Positions 58,701 through 64,000 of a stretch of 64,000 bases of DNA are shown piece by piece. The translations under genes and the position numbers were made by a program. Below the pieces are notes generated by a model. The model was not told the origin of the DNA, did not search any database, and saw only the letters and a program-made list of their open reading frames with translations. The first letter of the stretch is position 1. Each line of letters begins with the position of its first letter. Source of the stretch: Sapria himalayana (taxonomy: Eukaryota; Streptophyta; Magnoliopsida; Malpighiales; Rafflesiaceae); NCBI GenBank assembly GCA_029783825.1, contig JAREIK010001332.1, forward strand, positions 186,001 through 250,000, in the 5' to 3' direction.

Positions 58701-58964
58701 CACTTATGACTTACCTACTTATAAACTTAGTTTGCATTATGATGACTCTTTATTTGAGTCATCATACATACCAATAAATATAAAATAAATTAATTCTAAT
58801 AAATAAATTTTCTAGAAAAGATATTTCTTTATAGTCCAGATGAACCAATAGCTCCCGAATTGATTCTAGCTACACCTCCGAATGAGTTGGGAATTGAGAG
58901 ACTTAATCAATCAAGAGATCAATTTATTCTAGGAGGATAATATACATGCAATATATTTAGAATA
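55701..58964. other. Long unassigned AT-rich region
   Basis: No gene is supported. A GTG-rich degenerate minisatellite-like tract lies at about 56240-56590. A coding-like fragment is at 58832-58940 (see findings). Short frames at 55879-56091 and 56720-56905 have no motif. Sequence from 57500 to 58830 has the texture of a very old transposon, but I cannot name a family. Confidence 0.4.
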
Positions 58965-58973
58965 AATAAAAGC

Positions 58974-59496
58974 TAAGAAGCACGAACACGGACACAGAAA
59001 TACGACACGACAAGATACGAGGACACGGCAAATTCTAAAAAACTAGGATACGAATACGATTAGGATACAACATGATAAAAAAAATAAAATTAAAAATAAA
59101 AATTATTTTCTTTATAAATATTAGATATTTTATAAAATAAAAAAAAATAAATTAAATTAAAATATTTTATTTTATAAAATAAATACATTTTTTTTATTTT
59201 ATTTTGGCGCCCACCCCCTGCCTCCCCCCTCAATTCGTGCCCGCCCCCTGCCTCCCCCCTCAATTTGTGCCCGCCCCTGCATCGAGTGGCCAATGTCGCC
59301 CATGTGTCAACATTGGCCACTGGACGTCCGATATGCCACCGTTTGATACGCCACATGGCATATCGGATGCAGATTGATCAAAGATACACCACGTGGCATA
59401 TCTGATACGTATTTGTGCCGTGTCCATACCGTGTCCGCGTGTCCGAGTTTCGGACACGCGGACACGACTATAGGGAGCCGTGTCCGTGCTTCCTTG
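58974..59496. mobile_element. Mini-MULE 2, inverted relative to mini-MULE 1
   Basis: The 9-bp target duplication AATAAAAGC is perfect (58965-58973 and 59497-59505). Terminal repeats are TAAGAAGCACGAACACGG on the left and the complement of CAAGGAAGCACGGACACGG on the right. It is 523 bp: an A/T-rich left half, two to three units of the same minisatellite (59210-59280) and a GGACACG-rich right half. It is the same family as 16743-17704, reversed and shorter. No transposase. Confidence 0.92.
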
Positions 59497-59639
59497 AATA
59501 AAAGCCTTCAATTATTTTTTTTTATGTTAATCTTTATATTATTCTACACAAAAAGTGGGTGATTTGTACTCGGCACCCTATTTCATAAGTATTATTGTAT
59601 ATTTTTCTCTTTTATTACTTTTCTTAATGATATTAGAAT

Positions 59640-60300
59640 ATACAATTTTTTTTCTAAGATATTATCACATTTAAGATAGCATCAGGTTATGATGAAAAAG
59701 ATTTATGTCCCTCACTGAAATAGGACTTAAGAACTAGTACCTCAGCTTTCAAGAATATCTATTGGTTATGGATAATGTTCATTGCAAAGACTGTTCCTAA
59801 TGGAAAACTATATCACCTGAAAACAAGACTTTTTGTGAAGGAGTTCCCTTAGACATTCTGAGTTGACTATAATAATATATTTTTTTCAATAACCAAAATG
59901 ACTTTCATATAGATACTTATTTATCTTGAAACATCTCACATATTGATGACTAACTAGTTGAAAATGAAAAATATTTTTCTTAATAATGATCTTGACGAGG
60001 TGTATATAGAGCAATAATTAATTTTCAAGACTAGCCAAAATACTAAGATCTGATTTATAGATAGTGTGGATAATATTATACAACCCAAAATATTTTTTTC
60101 AAAGAAGATAATTTTCAAATTAATGATACATAAAAAATATTTTTTTTCATAAAAATTATGAAAAAACCCATGTCTCCCCCCTTCCAAAGGGGGACATGCT
60201 CAGTCTGATCAAACCAACAACAAGCCTACCAAAGTGTCAAATAAACCTGCAGCTAGTCCTTCTAATCTTGACTTTCTGATTGCTCTATGAAAGGGAAAGA
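59640..60300 (+). pseudogene. Copia integrase and RT relic
   Basis: Degenerate plus-strand pieces follow the order of the relic at 22880-23330: a DVPHW-like lead, a block equivalent to NGTW-LVPLP, the SSLRHSELTI segment, KNIFLNNDLDEVYIE at about 59967-60015 (the KNAFLHGDLDEEVYME block) and a final RSDL. No frame over 60 codons survives. Confidence 0.55.
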
Positions 60301-60399
60301 GGCATAGTACTCAATATCTAATTTCATACATTTTATTTTACTCTTATCTTATTCTTTCTTTTATTTTTTTTCTCTTAATAATATTGGCATACTAAAATA

Positions 60400-60940
60400 T
60401 ATTTCTATGATATAATACCATGTAAAATGATATCATATCAAGATATATGAGATGCATATCATCCACCATAATAAAATATGAGAACAAATACCAAGACTTT
60501 TGGGAATATTTATTATCAGTTGAAGGTGAGTATTCATTATAAAGACAAATCTAAATAAGAATGCAGATCACCTTAGGATGAGAGATATAACGAAAGAATA
60601 CAATTAGATATTTAGTATAGATTATCAAGACACTTACTCTTTAATGGTCAAGATGATTTTTGTACATATTCTCATTTTTTCTTAAAGTATCTCATAATTG
60701 GAGGATATATCAACTAAATTTTAAAGAATATATTACTTCATTATTATCTTGAAAAATATATATATATAAAACATCCACCATAGTTTTGAGTAGCACAATC
60801 AAGTATAATTTTCAAATTGTAGAAGACATTTTACTACCTGAAGCAGTTACCTAAAGCCTGATTTATGAGATTTTCATATTATTAATATTGACTTTATTTT
60901 TAGCATATTATTAATATCATTTATAATGAAAAAGCAAAAT
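60400..60940 (+). pseudogene. Copia RT relic, second tandem fragment
   Basis: It repeats the same part of Pol as the preceding relic: DMRCISSTIIKYENKYQDFW at 60450-60510, LKNILLHYYLEKYIYIKHPP at 60720-60780 (the KNAFLHGDLEEVYMEQPP block), VAQSS and YYLKQLPKA. With 22880-23330 and 59640-60300 this is the third copy of one decayed copia lineage. Confidence 0.6.
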
Positions 60941-61788
60941 ATATAAGCTAGTTATATTGACTTTACCACAAATGGAAGCTTTGAATGTACTAGGCATAAA
61001 TAAAAAAAATAAACAACAATGAGAGATAAAAAGGAATAAGAATTGAAGTAGTTATATTTCAAAATCACAACATGGCATATTAAGGTCGTGACACTGCATT
61101 TCCAAATAGCAACCCTCTACTATGTGAAGAAAGAAGGTGCAGCAAAGCTGGAAGAGTTGCAATATCAATATAAAAAGTTGTGACATTTATTATGTGAAGA
61201 CTAACAACAAGAGTCATGAGACTATCCTTTATGGTCACAACATTTGGAAGTCACGATAGCATTTTCCAATTCACAAAATCAAATGAAGCCACAATGGCAA
61301 ACACAGAGTCACGACACCACTAATACCACAATAATAGAATAACATGTCACAAAATGGACAACTAAGATATATCATTGAAGGGGCTACTACTCACCAAATT
61401 GATAAAGGTATAAAAGGGATAAAAATAGAAAGAAAAAAGAGATAGCAAGAAAAGAATTCCAACACAAAAGAGAATTCCACCAATCACAAAAATACAAAAG
61501 AAAATAGATCGACGATAACGAACAAAAATAATATGACACAACACCAAGTACAACAAGAGGTCTTAGGAACAATCAAGAGAAATACCATCGAGTAACTCTT
61601 GACAAAACAGATTGATAGTAGTAGCACTCTTCAAGCCTAAGATAATCATCAACGGCTACAAAAAATTTGCTAGTCATGCTTTGCAACACAATAACATTTG
61701 AGTTTGTTTATTTTGATTTTTTTCTCAATGCTAGGATAGATTCTACCAAGGGTTAATTTGTAGATATATAGATGTTAAATGGTAAGTT
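60941..61788. other. Unassigned stretch before hAT Q
   Basis: Purine-rich A/G and CACGAC words on the plus strand, and two hydrophobic minus-strand frames (61362-61572) of low complexity. No recognised gene. Confidence 0.4.
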
Positions 61789-64000
61789 TAGAAGTGTCAA
61801 ACAGGTCGTGCCGGCCCAACCCGGCATGAGGCATAACACGATTCGACCAGCTCGTGCCCATGTAATGACATGTCAAGGCCAACCGGGCCTAGTGTCGAGT
61901 CAGGCACGGCATGATACCGTGGCTCGTTGGCATAATACCTCACCATGAGCCAAGAAACCATCCCAGCGGCTGAGCCCAACGAATCTGAAAACTGCCCGGG
62001 TCCAATTCCACCCCCCTCCCCAATCCCCAACGATTCAAAAAATTAAAAAAAAATTAAAAATTTTGAATTTAAGTCATTGGGTTTCGCTTCCAACGGCTAT
62101 GGGACATAATCCGATGGGCCACATGATTATGTCCCAAAAAAATCAATAAATTAATAAAAAAAATAAAAAAAAAACTTTTTAAAAAAAAATTCTTATTATT
62201 ATTCTATGAAAGCCCCCCCTCTAATTTTTATGTTTTTTTTTAAACATAAATGCTCATACTCTCTCTCAAATCTCTCTCCTAAAATTCACTCTTTTCGAAT
62301 TTCAACTCGACTTTTCAGGACTCGCAACTCGGACTTGACTTTTGTTGGTATTTGCATTGATCTTTGGAAGTTAGATTTATGGTGCACGTATTTTACCTTT
62401 ACATTATATTACAGGTATTTCTATTTTTTTAATTAATTAACTTAAACTCTTAAGTTATAACATAATATTTAAAAATAATTGATTTATTACTTTCTATCTT
62501 ACTCTCTACCCTATAATCTATCCTCTTGTCTAAAAAACCAAAAAAATAATAAATACTAAAGAAATTAATTTAAATCTAGAAAATAAAAATCTTACACAAT
62601 GGTCCAAAGTCGCTGAAACTTTAATTTCTCTAGTCATCTTAACACAAACATCTAAAAAATAAAAAATTAGGTAAACTTCTATAATTTGAACTGATTTTAA
62701 TATAATATAATAAAAAAATATTAGAAATGAAAATAAAGAAACAACATAGTATAAATATTGTAAGAAAATTTTAACTTGTAATAGTATTTAAGACTAGACA
62801 CCTTAAGAGGCATGCCAAAATATGTACCAAAAAATATGATGCATTGAATCCTAGACAAACCCAACTTAACAGTGCATTTTTTAAAATTAGATCTAGTTCA
62901 ATCTCAAATTTTACCCTCTTCATATACCTCAACGAGTTGGTTTGAGAAGGCGTGACCAACCTTATCACCTTGATAGATCTTTTAATCAGATTTTCAGAAG
63001 ATCTAAGGATAATAAGTATCATGATAAATTTAAGACATACTAATATTTCAACATTATCATCTTGACATATTTTCAACATGCTTACCATAAGATTCCTAGG
63101 TCTACATCTAGAAACGACATACTATATATTATAAGTTAGAAAAATAAATAATAATTAATAAATTTAAGACATATAATAGAATGGTGTCGTGATATCCGAT
63201 ATCTAGACTAATCACGATGATTATCTGAAATTCTTTATCGTCGTAATGGCCCTGCTATTTTTGAGTGTATGATAAAGATCTTTAGAGAATATAAAATTCA
63301 AAATAAATCTAGTATCACATTCGATAACATATCTAATAATAATAAAACGATTAACATATCTGTTAGAAATATTAAAGATAGACTATTAAGAAAAATTTTC
63401 CACGTCAAATGTATATGTCACGTGATGAATTAGATTGTACAAGAGAGGATGAAGGTGTGTTACACCACTTAAGAAAATATACGTAACTTACTAAAATACA
63501 TTCGTATGCCTCACAGACAATAGAAGTTTGGTGATTTCTGTTTATTTGCGAATCTCAAAAAAAAAGAAATTTTAATCAGATATGAGATACCATTAGAATT
63601 ACATATACCTGATATTAGAGTCATGTATTGGATACGAACACATGATATCTGACTATGTCAATAGTAAGAGTGCTGAATTTATTATTGACGATACTGCCTG
63701 AACTTCAGAAATTTTATTTATGAAATTCTTGAAGATTTTTTATAACACAATAAATATGTGTTTGTTAGTTTATACTCTCACCATTTACATTACACTCAGA
63801 CGCATATGCAACATTAGTAGTATGTTTATAAAGTATCGAGCTGACCCGACACTTAGCCAATAGCCATATGGTTGCCGAGATGGAAACTAAATACTTAAAG
63901 TACTAGTCTACCATTCCATCTTTTTATTGTCTCGCTGCATGCATAGACCCTAGGATTAAGGTGAAAATGATAGATAATATTTTGACTTATAATTCCTCAT
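61789..64000 (+). mobile_element. hAT copy Q, cut by the window end
   Basis: The left end TAGAAGTGTCAAACAGGTCG fits the family terminus, followed by a GC-rich subterminal block (61800-62020). The candidate 8-mer at its left is GGTAAGTT; the partner lies outside the window. The 5' non-coding part (62070-62330) resembles copy A around 28160-28470, including the CCAACGGCTA-GGG segment and a CTCTCTCAAATCTCTC tract. Confidence 0.85.
62600..64000 (+). pseudogene. hAT transposase relic (copy Q), incomplete
   Basis: Degenerate but in order: the end of the BED finger (TRHLKRHAKICTKKYDAL, about 62793-62850), the SISNFTLFIYLNELV segment, PIRFSEDLRIISIMINL, the core FECMIKIFREYKIQNK (63255-63305), the second catalytic block ITFDNISNN (63313-63340), the CHVMN block (about 63415) and the start of the part with TLTICI-LRRICNISSMF-KYRADPTL (63770-63860). 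Stops are common, and a segment near the first catalytic block is missing (about 63215). Confidence 0.8.

Noticed and set aside
60941..61788. Possible organelle-derived insert
   Set aside because: I see no organelle gene or conserved organelle sequence; the A/G-rich text is not diagnostic.

Overview
This is plant nuclear DNA: AT-rich, gene-poor, and built almost entirely of transposable elements and their decayed remains. The plant assignment rests on hAT transposases of the BED-finger type, Ty1/copia elements primed by the plant initiator-tRNA-Met site, Mutator-like elements with 9-bp target duplications, SINE-like tails and exons of a plant beta-hexosaminidase. Species cannot be told from the sequence; the family mix fits a flowering plant, possibly a monocot.

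One hAT family dominates. I count ten copies sharing the terminal inverted repeat TAGAGGTGTCAAACGGGCC and GC-rich subterminal DNA: E (1110-4600), F (about 6540-8315), G (about 8316-11770), H (16002-17920), J (about 20115-22381), A (27784-44439), B (31924-35628), M (46033-47303), D (48816-52275) and Q (61789 to window end). B, D and M have perfect 8-bp target duplications; E and H match at 7 of 8, A at 6 of 8. B and D still show nearly full-length transposase frames spoiled by few stops and frameshifts; E, F, G, J and Q are much older relics.

The centre is a nested stack. hAT A is split by a Ty1/copia element (29034-37343, minus strand, very short LTRs, 5-bp duplication GAGTT), which is itself split by hAT B. 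hAT A is also split by hAT C (38151-42756), a second hAT family with an almost intact transposase. C carries an exon-like piece in its 5' leader, and one of its ends is replaced by an inverted duplication of host-element DNA.

Around the stack lie copia fragments (4609-5236, 15149-15993 plus 17929-18252, 22880-24610, 26331-27208, 44700-45968, 47447-48815 plus 52276-53170, 59640-60940), scattered LTR relics, two related mini-MULEs (16743-17704 and 58974-59496) and simple repeats.

The only ordinary host-gene sequence is at 13345-14119 on the minus strand: four consecutive in-frame exons of a GH20 beta-N-acetylhexosaminidase with intact splice sites. The flanking exons are not visible. No RNA genes, CRISPR arrays or bacterial-type operons are present.
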